In this document: positions 1 through 7,508 of the stretch, in pieces | How the letters are laid out: every line of letters begins with the position of its first letter | Numbering within the stretch: position 1 is the first letter of the stretch | NCBI GenBank assembly: GCA_944388825.1 | Contig: CALXKG010000203.1 | Coordinates: 1 to 14,130, forward strand | DNA length: 14,130 nt | Source of the DNA: an uncultured Clostridia bacterium | GTDB lineage: Bacteria > Bacillota > Clostridia > Oscillospirales > Ruminococcaceae | Reading direction: 5' to 3' | Position numbers and translations under genes: made by a program | Notes under the pieces: generated by a model | The model's input: the letters and a program-made list of their open reading frames with translations, nothing else | Told to the model about the DNA's origin: nothing | Databases searched by the model: none

Positions 1-117
1 ATGTTCGACTACCGGAACGCCGGGCCGAACGCCGACTGGGGCAACTCCCGCGACTCGATCGAACGGGCGATCCTCGCCCTCTCCACCCGGGACTTCCGGA
101 GCGGGAGCGAGGGCTGA
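1..117 (+). CDS. C-terminal end of an unidentified protein (partial, 5' end outside window)
   Basis: The first frame is open from base 1 and ends at a TGA at 115-117, giving 38 residues that include NADWGNSRDSIERAILALS and end in RDFRSGSEG. The codon choice (GCC, CGG, GAC, ATC, CTC) matches the genes downstream, so I take it as real coding sequence. The ATG at base 1 is probably an internal methionine, because the window simply starts there and no ribosome binding site is visible. In Bacillus the gene before tepA is ribonuclease J2 (rnjB), but this tail has no residues that let me confirm that, so the product stays unnamed. It is followed by about 330 bases without a gene and is probably not co-transcribed with tepA. 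Confidence 0.55.
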   Translation: MFDYRNAGPNADWGNSRDSIERAILALSTRDFRSGSEG

Positions 118-444
118 GGCCACAGGTGAGAAAATCCGCTGCCGTCCTCCACCGGGGAAAAGAGACCTGTGGAAAACCGTGGCGAAAAAGGTCGAATCCC
201 CCATCCGGCTGACGGCCGGGAAAAAGGGGGATTCTCCACCATTTCCACTGAGTTTTCCACATTCCATCCGGTGGAAAGGGCGGAAGTTTTCCACATTTGC
301 CGAAGCGGAAGCTGCGAAAATCCGTACCACGCATCCGGGCGTACAGAGATTTTCCACCGAACAAACGGACTATCCACCAAAAATGTATGAACGGGCTGTT
401 TCCGGGCAGACTTTTCCCAAATGAGTCTGTTTAGGAGGCCTATC
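118..444. promoter_or_regulatory. Gene-free region with a cluster of DnaA-box-like nonamers
   Basis: No convincing gene lies here. The stretch is crowded with variants of TTTTCCACA, one mismatch from the DnaA box TTATCCACA. Exact TTTTCCACA lies at 253-261 and 287-295 on the plus strand and at 168-176 on the minus strand. Close variants are TTTTCCACC at 350-358, CTATCCACC at 370-378, TTCTCCACC at 232-240, ATTTCCACT at 241-249, and CTTTCCACC at 270-278 on the minus strand. The heptamer CATCCGG also recurs at 202, 265 and 332. A long hairpin sits inside (194-234). I see no clear sigma-A promoter for tepA, though one must presumably lie here. DnaA binding is inference from the motif. Confidence 0.5.
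194..234. repeat. Long hairpin upstream of tepA
   Basis: GAATCCCCC (194-202) pairs perfectly with GGGGGATTC (226-234), a 9-bp outer stem. Inside it CCGGC (205-209) pairs with GCCGG (215-219) around the loop TGACG. No run of T follows on the plus strand, so it does not look like an ordinary terminator for the upstream gene. On the minus strand a short T run follows at a few bases' distance. Confidence 0.5.
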
Positions 445-1155
445 ATGGAAGAAAAAGAAAAAAACTGCCCGGAACCGGAAGAAAAGGACGGGGAGAATAT
501 CCGCGACGCCGGGTCGGTCGTCACCGGCTCGAAGCACCTGGTCCACTGCCTGACCGTCATCGGGCAGATCGAGGGGCATTACTCCCTCCCGCCCCAGAAC
601 AAGACGACCAAATATGAACACGTCATCCCGCAGCTGGCGGCGATCGAGGAGAGCGAGGAGATCAAAGGGCTCCTGATCCTCCTCAACACCGTCGGCGGGG
701 ACGTCGAGGCGGGGCTGGCCATCGCCGAGCTGATCGCCGGGATGAAAAAGCCGACCGTCTCGGTCGTGCTGGGCGGCGGGCATTCGATCGGGGTGCCGCT
801 GGCCGTCTCGGCCAAGGAGAGCTTCATCGTCCCCAGCGCCACGATGACCATCCACCCGGTGCGGATGAACGGGCTGGTGCTGGGGGTCCCCCAGAGCTTT
901 TCCTACTTCGAAAAGATGCAGGAGCGGATCACCCGCTTTGTCACCGGCAACTCCCGGATCACGCCCGAGCGGTTTACCCAGCTGATGATGGCGACCGGGG
1001 AGCTGGCGATGGACGTCGGCACCTCCATCGACGGGGAGACGGCGGTGGAAGAAGGGCTGATCGACCATCTGGGCGGGCTGTCGGACGCGTTTTCCTGCCT
1101 TTACCGGATGATCGACGGGACGGAAGGAGAGGAGGCGGAGAAATGCCGCTCCTGA
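445..1155 (+). CDS. tepA: TepA-type ClpP-like serine protease
   Basis: A ClpP/crotonase-fold peptidase of the TepA (YmfB) family, 236 residues, close to the usual length. The acidic N-terminus (EKEKN, EPEEKD) is followed by the ClpP core. Candidate catalytic residues are Ser114 in GGGHSIGVP, His137 in TMTIHPVRM and probably Asp196 in GTSIDGE; the Asp assignment is the least certain. The oxyanion-strand region is NTVGGDVEAG near residue 80. I chose the ATG at 445 because AGGAGG (433-438) stands six bases before it; an in-frame ATG at 421 has no such site. In Bacillus TepA is described as a translocation-enhancing, signal-peptide-degrading cytoplasmic protease and is encoded in the same order, followed by ylzJ and spoIIIE. 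It overlaps the next gene by 13 bases, so coupled translation is likely. Confidence 0.88.
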   Translation: MEEKEKNCPEPEEKDGENIRDAGSVVTGSKHLVHCLTVIGQIEGHYSLPPQNKTTKYEHVIPQLAAIEESEEIKGLLILLNTVGGDVEAGLAIAELIAGMKKPTVSVVLGGGHSIGVPLAVSAKESFIVPSATMTIHPVRMNGLVLGVPQSFSYFEKMQERITRFVTGNSRITPERFTQLMMATGELAMDVGTSIDGETAVEEGLIDHLGGLSDAFSCLYRMIDGTEGEEAEKCRS

Positions 1156-1346
1156 CAGTCGTAAGCTGGACGGCGGCGGGGCCTGAGACCCCGCCCCCCG
1201 AGACCCGGTGCTTCACCGAAAGCGGCCGGGCGCTGGAATGTGTCCGGGAGGGGGAAGGCTGGACGGTGAGCCGGCTTATTTCGACCGACCTGAAAGACTA
1301 CCTGGACCCGCATTTCCAGCCGGGGGCGGCCTACCGCCCGGAGTGA
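1143..1346 (+). CDS. ylzJ: YlzJ-like small protein
   Basis: A 67-residue protein of the YlzJ-like family. The diagnostic part is the C-terminal half, VSRLISTDLKDYLDPHFQPG, which follows the family pattern of a strand, then ST-x-x-x-DYL/FL, then a short QPG/MPG turn. The function of the family is unknown. There is no signal peptide or membrane segment, so it should be cytoplasmic. A strong ribosome binding site, GGAGAGGAGG at 1126-1135, lies within the end of tepA, and the start overlaps tepA by 13 bases in another frame. The position between tepA and the FtsK/SpoIIIE gene is the same as in Bacillus and supports the call. Family recognition is from memory of the pattern, not from a search. Confidence 0.75.
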   Translation: MPLLTVVSWTAAGPETPPPETRCFTESGRALECVREGEGWTVSRLISTDLKDYLDPHFQPGAAYRPE

Positions 1347-1437
1347 GCGGGAAACGGCTTCCGGGCCTTCCGGCAGGACAGCGTCCAGCCGGCAATCATA
1401 TACGAGACAAACATCCATGTGAAAGGGAAAAGGGAAT

Positions 1438-2316
1438 ATGACATATTTGGAAGCGGTCCTGCAGGGGATCCTGCAGGGCCTGACAGAATTTTTACCGGTG
1501 TCCAGTTCGGGGCACCTCTCGCTCTTCCAGCACTTTACCGGCAACAGCGGCGACGCGGGGATCTTCTTCTCGCTGATGCTGCACCTGGGGACGCTGGTCG
1601 CCGTCTGCATCGCGTTCCGGAAAACCATCTGGCAGCTGATACTGGAATTCTTTTCGCTCATCTGGGACCTTGTCCGGGGGAAATTCTCCTGGAAAAACCG
1701 GACGGCCTACCGGAATATGCTGGTGATGCTGATGCTCTCCTGCGTCCCGCTTTTGTTTGTGCTGGCTCTCAAGGACTTTTACGAAGGGTTTTCGACCGAC
1801 AACGACATCCTGTTTGAGGGGATCTTCTTCCTCATCACCGCGCTGATGCTCTTTATGGGCGACCGGGTCAAACGCCGGGACAAAGGGCCGGGGGATATCA
1901 GGCCCAAAGACGCGCTGCTGGTCGGCGTCTTCCAGGCGATCGCGCCGCTGCCGGGGGTCTCCCGCAGCGGCTCGACCATCTCGGGCGGGATGCTCTCGGG
2001 GATGGACCGGGAGACGGCGGTGCAGTATTCCTTCATCCTCGGCATCCCGGTCATCCTGGCGAGCTCGCTTTTGGAGCTGTTCGACGTCACCCCGGCCGAC
2101 CTGCAGACCGGCATCGGGCCGGTGCTGGTCGGGATGGTGATCGCGGCGGCCGTCGGGCTTCTGGCCATCAAGATGGTGCGGTATATCTCCAAAACCGACA
2201 AATTCGGGATCTTTGTCTGGTATACGGCGATCCTGGGCGTCATCGTCTGCGGGATCGGGATTTTTGAGCATATCGCCGGGGTGGATATCGTGACCTACCT
2301 GACGCAGATGGCGTAA
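1438..2316 (+). CDS. uppP: Undecaprenyl-diphosphatase UppP (BacA)
   Basis: An integral membrane phosphatase that converts undecaprenyl diphosphate to the monophosphate, recycling the lipid carrier for peptidoglycan and teichoic-acid synthesis; it also gives bacitracin tolerance when abundant. The 292 residues match the family length. Both signature regions are present: QGLTEFLPVSSSGHL (Q13, E17, S22-S24, H26) and LPGVSRSGSTISGG (residues 171-184, with Arg176). The rest is a series of hydrophobic helices. The start at 1438 is preceded by purine-rich GAAAGGGAAAAGGG, a moderate ribosome binding site. The gene lies 91 bases after ylzJ and 54 bases before the FtsK/SpoIIIE gene with no terminator visible, so it is probably in one transcript with them. 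In Bacillus this slot is empty. Confidence 0.95.
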   Translation: MTYLEAVLQGILQGLTEFLPVSSSGHLSLFQHFTGNSGDAGIFFSLMLHLGTLVAVCIAFRKTIWQLILEFFSLIWDLVRGKFSWKNRTAYRNMLVMLMLSCVPLLFVLALKDFYEGFSTDNDILFEGIFFLITALMLFMGDRVKRRDKGPGDIRPKDALLVGVFQAIAPLPGVSRSGSTISGGMLSGMDRETAVQYSFILGIPVILASSLLELFDVTPADLQTGIGPVLVGMVIAAAVGLLAIKMVRYISKTDKFGIFVWYTAILGVIVCGIGIFEHIAGVDIVTYLTQMA

Positions 2317-2370
2317 CGGCATTTTACATCTTGCAGCATCCCACCCGGGAGAAAGGACGTGTAGACATCT

Positions 2371-5298
2371 ATGGCAAACGCACGGGGCAAAAACAGTTCC
2401 GGCACCAAAAAAAGCGGGAGCGCCGGCAAGGGCGCCGCGAAAACCGCCGGCGGGAAACCGCAGGCCAAAAAGAAACCTTCCGCCCCCCGGAAGCCGGGGA
2501 AAAAGACCGCCGCCCAGCTGCACCGCTCCAACCAGCTGTTCGCGGTCATCCTGTTCGCGGGCGGGGTGCTGCTCACACTGGTCGCGCTGTTTAACGGCCC
2601 GGTCCTATGGGGCGCCGCCCACCAGATTTTGCGGGGCGTCTGCGGGCCGATGAGCTACGCGGTCGGGCCGGTCTGTATCTTAGTCTCGCTGATGATCGCG
2701 ATCGAGCGGGACCACGCGGAAGTACATATGCGGGTGTGGGAACTGACCGCCTTTTTCGTCCTGCTCTGCGGCACCAGCCAGTATTTCTTCGGCTACCCGT
2801 ATGGGGAAGGCTTTTTTGAAAAGGTGCTCTACCTCTACCTGGACGGGACCGAACTCGCAAGCGGCGGGCTCCTGGCGATGCTGACCGGGTGGCCGCTGAT
2901 GAAGGTGCTGGGGGATACCGGCGGGCTGATCGTCCACCTGCTGCTGCTCTTCATCCTCGTGATGGCGGTGACCGGGATGACCCTCCTGGAGCTGCTGGGG
3001 CTGTTTACAAGGCCGGTCAAGCAGATGCGGGAAGCCTACGCCGAACGGGAGGAACTGCGGCGGGAACGGATGGAAGAGCGGGCGGAAACGCCCCTCCAGA
3101 ACACCCGCCCGCCCCGGAAAGTAAAGGACAGGCCCACCTTTAACATCGACGTCGCCATTTCCGACGAGGAAAAGGCCGCTGCCGAAAAAGAGCGGCAGGA
3201 TTATATCGCCCGGAAGGCCGCCGACGCAAAGGCCAAAAAGGAAAGCTCGGCCGAAACCTTCGACGAAGCGCTTTCCAAAATGCAGGACGGCTCTACCCGC
3301 CCGCCCAGGCTGAAAAAAGAACCGGAAAAGGCGGAGCCGGAAACCGCCGCCGACGCCAGCAACCTGGACGCGATCATCGCCGCCTTTAAGAAAAAACCGG
3401 AAGCGACCGCCCCGCCGCCCGCCCCTGTAAACGGCCCGGAACCGGAAGACCCCTTCGACGGGGTGGACGCGGCTGCCCAGCCTGCGCCGGAAACCCCTGC
3501 CCCGCCGGCTGAACCGGCAGTCAAGTTCTCCTCCGAAAACCCCGCCGGGGTCGGCCGGGCAATCGGGGAGATTTTGGACGCCCAGCCCGACCTGCCGGAG
3601 CCGCCGCCCCCCGAAGGGCTGGAGGAGCGGATGGACGAGGCGTTTACCGCCATCCGCAAAGGGCAGGACGTTCCGCAGTCCCCGCCGGCCGGGCTCCCGT
3701 TTGACCCCGACCCCCAGCCGGATGCGGGCGCGGTTACAAGCGAACCGGCAGCGGAAAAACCGGGGGCGGACGGTTCTGCCGAGGCCCCGGCCCCGCCGCC
3801 TTACCAGTTGCCGCCGGTCAGCCTCTTAAAACTCCCCCACAACCCCAGGAGCGAGGATGTGAGCGAGGAGTTAAAACAAAACGCTTCCAAACTGGTCGAG
3901 ACGCTGAAATCCTTCGGCGTCCAGACCCGGATCGTCGATATCACCAGGGGGCCGACCGTCACCCGGTATGAGCTCCAGCCCTCGACCGGCGTCAAGATCA
4001 GCAAGATTACCGGGCTTGCCGACGACATCGCTTTAAACCTCGCGACCGCCGGCGTCCGGATCGAGGCGCCGATCCCCAATAAGCCGGCCGTCGGCATCGA
4101 GGTGCCCAACCGGGTCACCGATACCGTCACCATTCGGGAAGTGATCGACTCGGACGCGTTCCGCAGCGCCAAAGGCGCGCTGCCGGCCGCCTTCGGGCGG
4201 GATATCGCCGGGCAGATCACGATCGGCGACATCGCGGCGATGCCCCATATGCTGATCGCCGGGACGACCGGTTCCGGTAAATCGGTCTGCGTCAACTCGA
4301 TCATCATCAGCCTGCTCTACCGCTTCTCCCCCCACGACCTGCGGCTGATCATGGTCGACCCCAAGATGGTCGAAATGGTCATCTACAACGGCATCCCCCA
4401 CCTGCTGGTGCCGGTCGTCACCGACGCCCGGAAAGCCTCCGGGGCGCTGGGGTGGGCGGTCAACGAGATGCTCAAACGTTACGCCACCTTCTCGGAACAC
4501 GCCGTCCGGGATATCCGGGGCTACAACAAGCTGGTGGAAAAACAGGCGGCCGAAGGGGCCGCGGAAGGGCTTGCGCCGCTGGAGCATATGCCGTATATCG
4601 TCGTCGTCATCGACGAGCTGTCCGACCTGATGATGGCGGCCCCGAACGAGGTGGAGGACGCGATCTGCCGGATCGCCCAGATGGGCCGCGCGGCCGGGAT
4701 CAACCTGATCGTCGCAACCCAGCGGCCGTCGGTCGACGTCGTCACCGGGCTTATCAAGGCGAATATCCCGTCGCGGATCGCGCTGACCGTCTCCTCCCAG
4801 ATCGACTCCCGCACGATCATCGACACCGGCGGGGCGGAAAAGCTCCTGGGCCACGGGGATATGCTCTACGCGCCGGTCGGCAAAAAGCCGCTGCGGGTGC
4901 AGGGGTGCTTTGTCAGCGACGAAGAGGTCGAAAGCGTCGTCCAGTTTATCAAGGATAACCAGGCGGGCGCGGTCGAGTACGATAAACGGATCATCGAGGA
5001 TATGGAACACATGGCCGCCAGTGAAACCAAGGGCAAAGGCAAGGGCGGCGGCGAGGTCGCCGAGGGCGATTCCGACCCGCTGATCATGGAGGCGGTCGAC
5101 GTCGTCTTAGACGCCGGGCAGGCTTCCACCTCCTACCTCCAGCGGCGGCTGAAAGTCGGGTACGCCAGGGCCGCCCGGCTGATGGACGAGCTGGAAGACC
5201 GCGGGATCGTCGGGCCGCAGGACGGCTCCAAGCCCCGGGAACTGCTGATCACCCGGTCCCAGTGGGCGGAGATTAAGGACAGGATGGAAAACACGTAA
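2371..5298 (+). CDS. ftsK: FtsK/SpoIIIE-family DNA translocase
   Basis: A hexameric ATP-driven double-stranded DNA pump anchored at the division septum; it clears chromosome from the closing septum and, in spore formers, moves DNA into the forespore. Order of parts in 975 residues: a basic Lys/Ala/Gly N-terminus (1-50); membrane helices near 56-74, 95-111, 123-141, perhaps 164-178, and 185-212; a long Pro/Glu/Ala-rich linker (about 215-475); the motor with Walker A GTTGSGKS (631-638) and Walker B VVVIDE ending in D748-E749; and a C-terminal winged-helix gamma domain (about 900-965, with ASTSYLQRRLKVGYARAARL) of the type that reads polar KOPS/SRS sites. AAAGGA at 2352-2357 is a rather distant (13 bases) ribosome binding site. 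I cannot tell a vegetative FtsK from a sporulation SpoIIIE by sequence alone; the tepA-ylzJ context recalls spoIIIE. Confidence 0.95.
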   Translation: MANARGKNSSGTKKSGSAGKGAAKTAGGKPQAKKKPSAPRKPGKKTAAQLHRSNQLFAVILFAGGVLLTLVALFNGPVLWGAAHQILRGVCGPMSYAVGPVCILVSLMIAIERDHAEVHMRVWELTAFFVLLCGTSQYFFGYPYGEGFFEKVLYLYLDGTELASGGLLAMLTGWPLMKVLGDTGGLIVHLLLLFILVMAVTGMTLLELLGLFTRPVKQMREAYAEREELRRERMEERAETPLQNTRPPRKVKDRPTFNIDVAISDEEKAAAEKERQDYIARKAADAKAKKESSAETFDEALSKMQDGSTRPPRLKKEPEKAEPETAADASNLDAIIAAFKKKPEATAPPPAPVNGPEPEDPFDGVDAAAQPAPETPAPPAEPAVKFSSENPAGVGRAIGEILDAQPDLPEPPPPEGLEERMDEAFTAIRKGQDVPQSPPAGLPFDPDPQPDAGAVTSEPAAEKPGADGSAEAPAPPPYQLPPVSLLKLPHNPRSEDVSEELKQNASKLVETLKSFGVQTRIVDITRGPTVTRYELQPSTGVKISKITGLADDIALNLATAGVRIEAPIPNKPAVGIEVPNRVTDTVTIREVIDSDAFRSAKGALPAAFGRDIAGQITIGDIAAMPHMLIAGTTGSGKSVCVNSIIISLLYRFSPHDLRLIMVDPKMVEMVIYNGIPHLLVPVVTDARKASGALGWAVNEMLKRYATFSEHAVRDIRGYNKLVEKQAAEGAAEGLAPLEHMPYIVVVIDELSDLMMAAPNEVEDAICRIAQMGRAAGINLIVATQRPSVDVVTGLIKANIPSRIALTVSSQIDSRTIIDTGGAEKLLGHGDMLYAPVGKKPLRVQGCFVSDEEVESVVQFIKDNQAGAVEYDKRIIEDMEHMAASETKGKGKGGGEVAEGDSDPLIMEAVDVVLDAGQASTSYLQRRLKVGYARAARLMDELEDRGIVGPQDGSKPRELLITRSQWAEIKDRMENT

Positions 5299-5315
5299 AG
5301 AGATTTTAATGAACA

Positions 5316-5391
5316 ATGAATAATGAAGATTGAAGAATGATGGATGGAAATGCTGCGCATTTCTTCGTTTTGAATTTTGCATCTTATTCAT
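5316..5391. repeat. AT-rich palindromic, MITE-like element
   Basis: The ends are inverted copies: ATGAATAA at 5316-5323 and TTATTCAT at 5384-5391. The centre is a perfect palindrome, GAAATGC (5347-5353) and GCATTTC (5357-5363) around a TGC loop, almost exactly midway between the ends. The base composition differs strongly from the neighbours. This layout suggests a small non-autonomous palindromic element. The centre hairpin followed by TTCGTTTT might also help end transcription from the ftsK side, but it is a weak terminator at best. Confidence 0.45.
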
Positions 5392-5460
5392 GGATTAACC
5401 CCATGTACGACGGGTAAACCCGGTTTGCGCTCTACGGGGCGAAGTAAGAAGTTTAGGATC

Positions 5461-5507
5461 AAGCCCTTTTTAAAGGGCTTGCGGGAGTGGAGGGGGCAGA
5501 GCCCTTT
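5461..5507 (+). promoter_or_regulatory. Mutually exclusive hairpins upstream of ygiQ
   Basis: AAGCCCTTT (5461-5469) pairs perfectly with AAAGGGCTT (5472-5480). The same middle arm, AAAGGGCT (5472-5479), can instead pair with AGCCCTTT (5500-5507). A small GGGC-AGA-GCCC hairpin (5494-5504) competes with the second fold. Two exclusive folds sharing an arm are typical of attenuators, but there is no poly-T tract after the second hairpin, so it could equally be an intergenic repeat. Confidence 0.35.
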
Positions 5508-5588
5508 CCCAAGCGCCCACTGTCCGTATTTCCGAAGCCTTTCACAGCTTCTCCACCCAAAACGTAAATCTGAAAAAGGAGGCCCACG

Positions 5589-7502
5589 ATGGCAAAACTG
5601 CACGGATTCCTGCCGACCACCCGGGACGAGATGAACGCCGCCGGCATCTCCCAGCTGGACTTTATCCTCATCACCGGCGACGCCTATGTCGACCACCCCA
5701 GCTTCGGGACGGCGATTATTTCCCGGGTGATCGAGGCGGAGGGGTTCACCGTCGGGATCATCGCCCAGCCGGACTGGCGCAGCGACCACGACTACACCCG
5801 CCTCGGCCGGCCGAAATACGCCTTTATGATCAACGCCGGCAACATCGACTCAATGGTCGCCCACTACTCGGTCTCCCTCTCCCGCCGCAGCTACGACGCC
5901 TATACCGCCGGGGGCGTCCCCGGCAAGCGGCCCGACCGGGCGCTCACCGTTTACGCAAAGGCGATCCGCCGGATCTACGGGCCGGAAATGCCGGTGGTCA
6001 TCGGGGGGCTGGAGGCGTCGCTCAGGCGGTTCGCCCACTACGACTACTGGGCGGACGCGGTGCACCCCAGCATCCTCGCCGACACCGGGGCCGACCTCCT
6101 CTCCTTCGGGATGGGGGAACTACAGACCGTCGAGATCGTCCGCCGGCTGGCGGCCGGGGAGGATATCCGGCAGATGCGGGACATCCGCGGCACCTGTTAC
6201 CTCTGCCCGCCGGAAGAGACCCCCTGGGGGGCCGTCCAGTGTCCCGACTATGAAATCGTCGCGCGGGACAAAAAGAGCTACGCGAAGGCCACCCGCATCC
6301 AGATGGACAACCAGGACGAGGTGAGCGGCCGCACCATCATCCAGCGGCAGGGGGACAAAATGCTGGTCCAGAACCCGCCGATGCGGATGCTGACCACCGA
6401 GGAGCTGGATAAGGTCTACGACCTGCCGTATATGCGCCGGTGGCACCCCAGTTACGACGCGGCAGGCGGGGTGCCGGGGTTCCAGGAGGTGGAGTTCTCG
6501 ATCGCCCACAACCGGGGCTGCTTCGGGGCCTGCAACTTCTGCTCGATCGCCTTCCACCAGGGGCGGCGGATCGCCGTCCGGAGCGAGGAATCCATCTTAA
6601 AAGAGGCGAAGCTCCTGACCACCCTGCCGAACTTTAAAGGCTACATCCACGATATCGGCGGGCCGACCGCCAACTTCCGCCATCCCTCCTGCAAGAAACA
6701 GCTCTCCCAGGGGCTCTGCAAGGGCGGGAAAAAATGCCTTGCCCCGACCCCCTGCCCGGCGCTGGAGGTCGACCACACCGAATATATGGACATCCTGCGG
6801 AAGGTGCGGGCGCTGCCCGGCATCAAGAAGGTGTTTATCCGCTCCGGCATCCGCTACGACTATATGCTGGCCGGAAAGGACGACGGCTTCCTCGACGAAC
6901 TGGTCGCAAACCACGTCTCGGGGCAGCTGAAGGTCGCGCCGGAACATTGCAGCGCGGATGTGCTCGACTGCATGGGCAAGCCCCATATCGAGGTCTACCG
7001 GGAGTTCGCCAGGCGGTTTTACGCCGCCACAAAGGCGATCGGCAAAAAGCAGTACCTCGTCCCCTACCTGATGTCTTCCCACCCGGGCAGCACCATCAAG
7101 GACGCGGTTGAGCTGTCCCTTTTCCTCAAGGAACACCATATGCACCCGGAACAGGTGCAGGACTTCTACCCGACTCCCGGCACCGTCTCCACCTGTATGT
7201 TCTACACCGGGTTAAACCCCTATACGATGGAGCCGGTCTTCGTCCCCCGCTCCAAAGAGGAAAAAGCGATGCAGCGGGCGATGCTCCAGTATTTCCTGCC
7301 GCAGAACCACCGGCTGGTGGTCAAAGGGCTGAAAATGGCCGGGCGCACCGACCTGATCGGCATCGGGCCGGACTGCCTCGTCCCGCCGCTGCCGGAAGAA
7401 AAAACGGGCGGCCGCCCGGGCCCCGCCCGGAAGCCTGCGCCCCGGGCAGCCGGAAAAACCGCCCGCAGGCCCGCCGGGAACAAAAAGAACCGGAAAGGAT
7501 GA
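5589..7502 (+). CDS. ygiQ: YgiQ-family (UPF0313) radical SAM protein
   Basis: A 637-residue YgiQ-family protein; members are radical SAM enzymes of unknown reaction. The N-terminus (GFLPTTRDEM, then DFILITGDAYVDHPSFG) is the family hallmark and resembles a cobalamin-binding-like fold. The radical SAM cluster motif is CFGACNFC with Cys311, Cys315 and Cys318. A second cysteine group (C368, C377, C383, C389) follows in the PSCKKQ...KKCLAPTPCP stretch and might hold another cluster. The last 35 or so residues are a basic Pro/Ala/Arg/Lys-rich tail, probably disordered. AAGGAGG at 5576-5582, six bases before the ATG, fixes the start. Only six bases separate it from the next gene, so an operon with the hydrolase and the DUF3006 gene is likely. 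Confidence 0.92.
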   Translation: MAKLHGFLPTTRDEMNAAGISQLDFILITGDAYVDHPSFGTAIISRVIEAEGFTVGIIAQPDWRSDHDYTRLGRPKYAFMINAGNIDSMVAHYSVSLSRRSYDAYTAGGVPGKRPDRALTVYAKAIRRIYGPEMPVVIGGLEASLRRFAHYDYWADAVHPSILADTGADLLSFGMGELQTVEIVRRLAAGEDIRQMRDIRGTCYLCPPEETPWGAVQCPDYEIVARDKKSYAKATRIQMDNQDEVSGRTIIQRQGDKMLVQNPPMRMLTTEELDKVYDLPYMRRWHPSYDAAGGVPGFQEVEFSIAHNRGCFGACNFCSIAFHQGRRIAVRSEESILKEAKLLTTLPNFKGYIHDIGGPTANFRHPSCKKQLSQGLCKGGKKCLAPTPCPALEVDHTEYMDILRKVRALPGIKKVFIRSGIRYDYMLAGKDDGFLDELVANHVSGQLKVAPEHCSADVLDCMGKPHIEVYREFARRFYAATKAIGKKQYLVPYLMSSHPGSTIKDAVELSLFLKEHHMHPEQVQDFYPTPGTVSTCMFYTGLNPYTMEPVFVPRSKEEKAMQRAMLQYFLPQNHRLVVKGLKMAGRTDLIGIGPDCLVPPLPEEKTGGRPGPARKPAPRAAGKTARRPAGNKKNRKG

Positions 7503-7508
7503 GCCGGA

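Larger units (their letters stand above)
5299..5588. other. 290-base gap between the FtsK/SpoIIIE and ygiQ genes
   Basis: No gene is supported here. The first hundred bases are AT-rich, in sharp contrast to the flanking genes, and carry the palindromic element described at 5316-5391. The second half is GC-rich and carries the alternative hairpins at 5461-5507. No confident promoter could be placed: a TTGAAT at 5370-5375 has no good -10 partner. A perfect AAGGAGG for ygiQ sits at 5576-5582. Confidence 0.6.

Noticed and set aside
9..560. Minus-strand open frame of 183 codons across the DnaA-like cluster, plus two short plus-strand frames in the same gap
   Set aside because: They cross the end of the upstream gene and the start of tepA, lack ribosome binding sites and translate the repeated TTTTCCAC motif into low-quality sequence. 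Open frames are expected by chance in GC-rich DNA.
4033..5010. Long antisense open frame (325 codons) under the FtsK/SpoIIIE motor domain
   Set aside because: It is an Asp/Arg/Gln/His-rich translation typical of the shadow of a GC-rich gene, with no family motif. The plus strand has an unambiguous motor domain.
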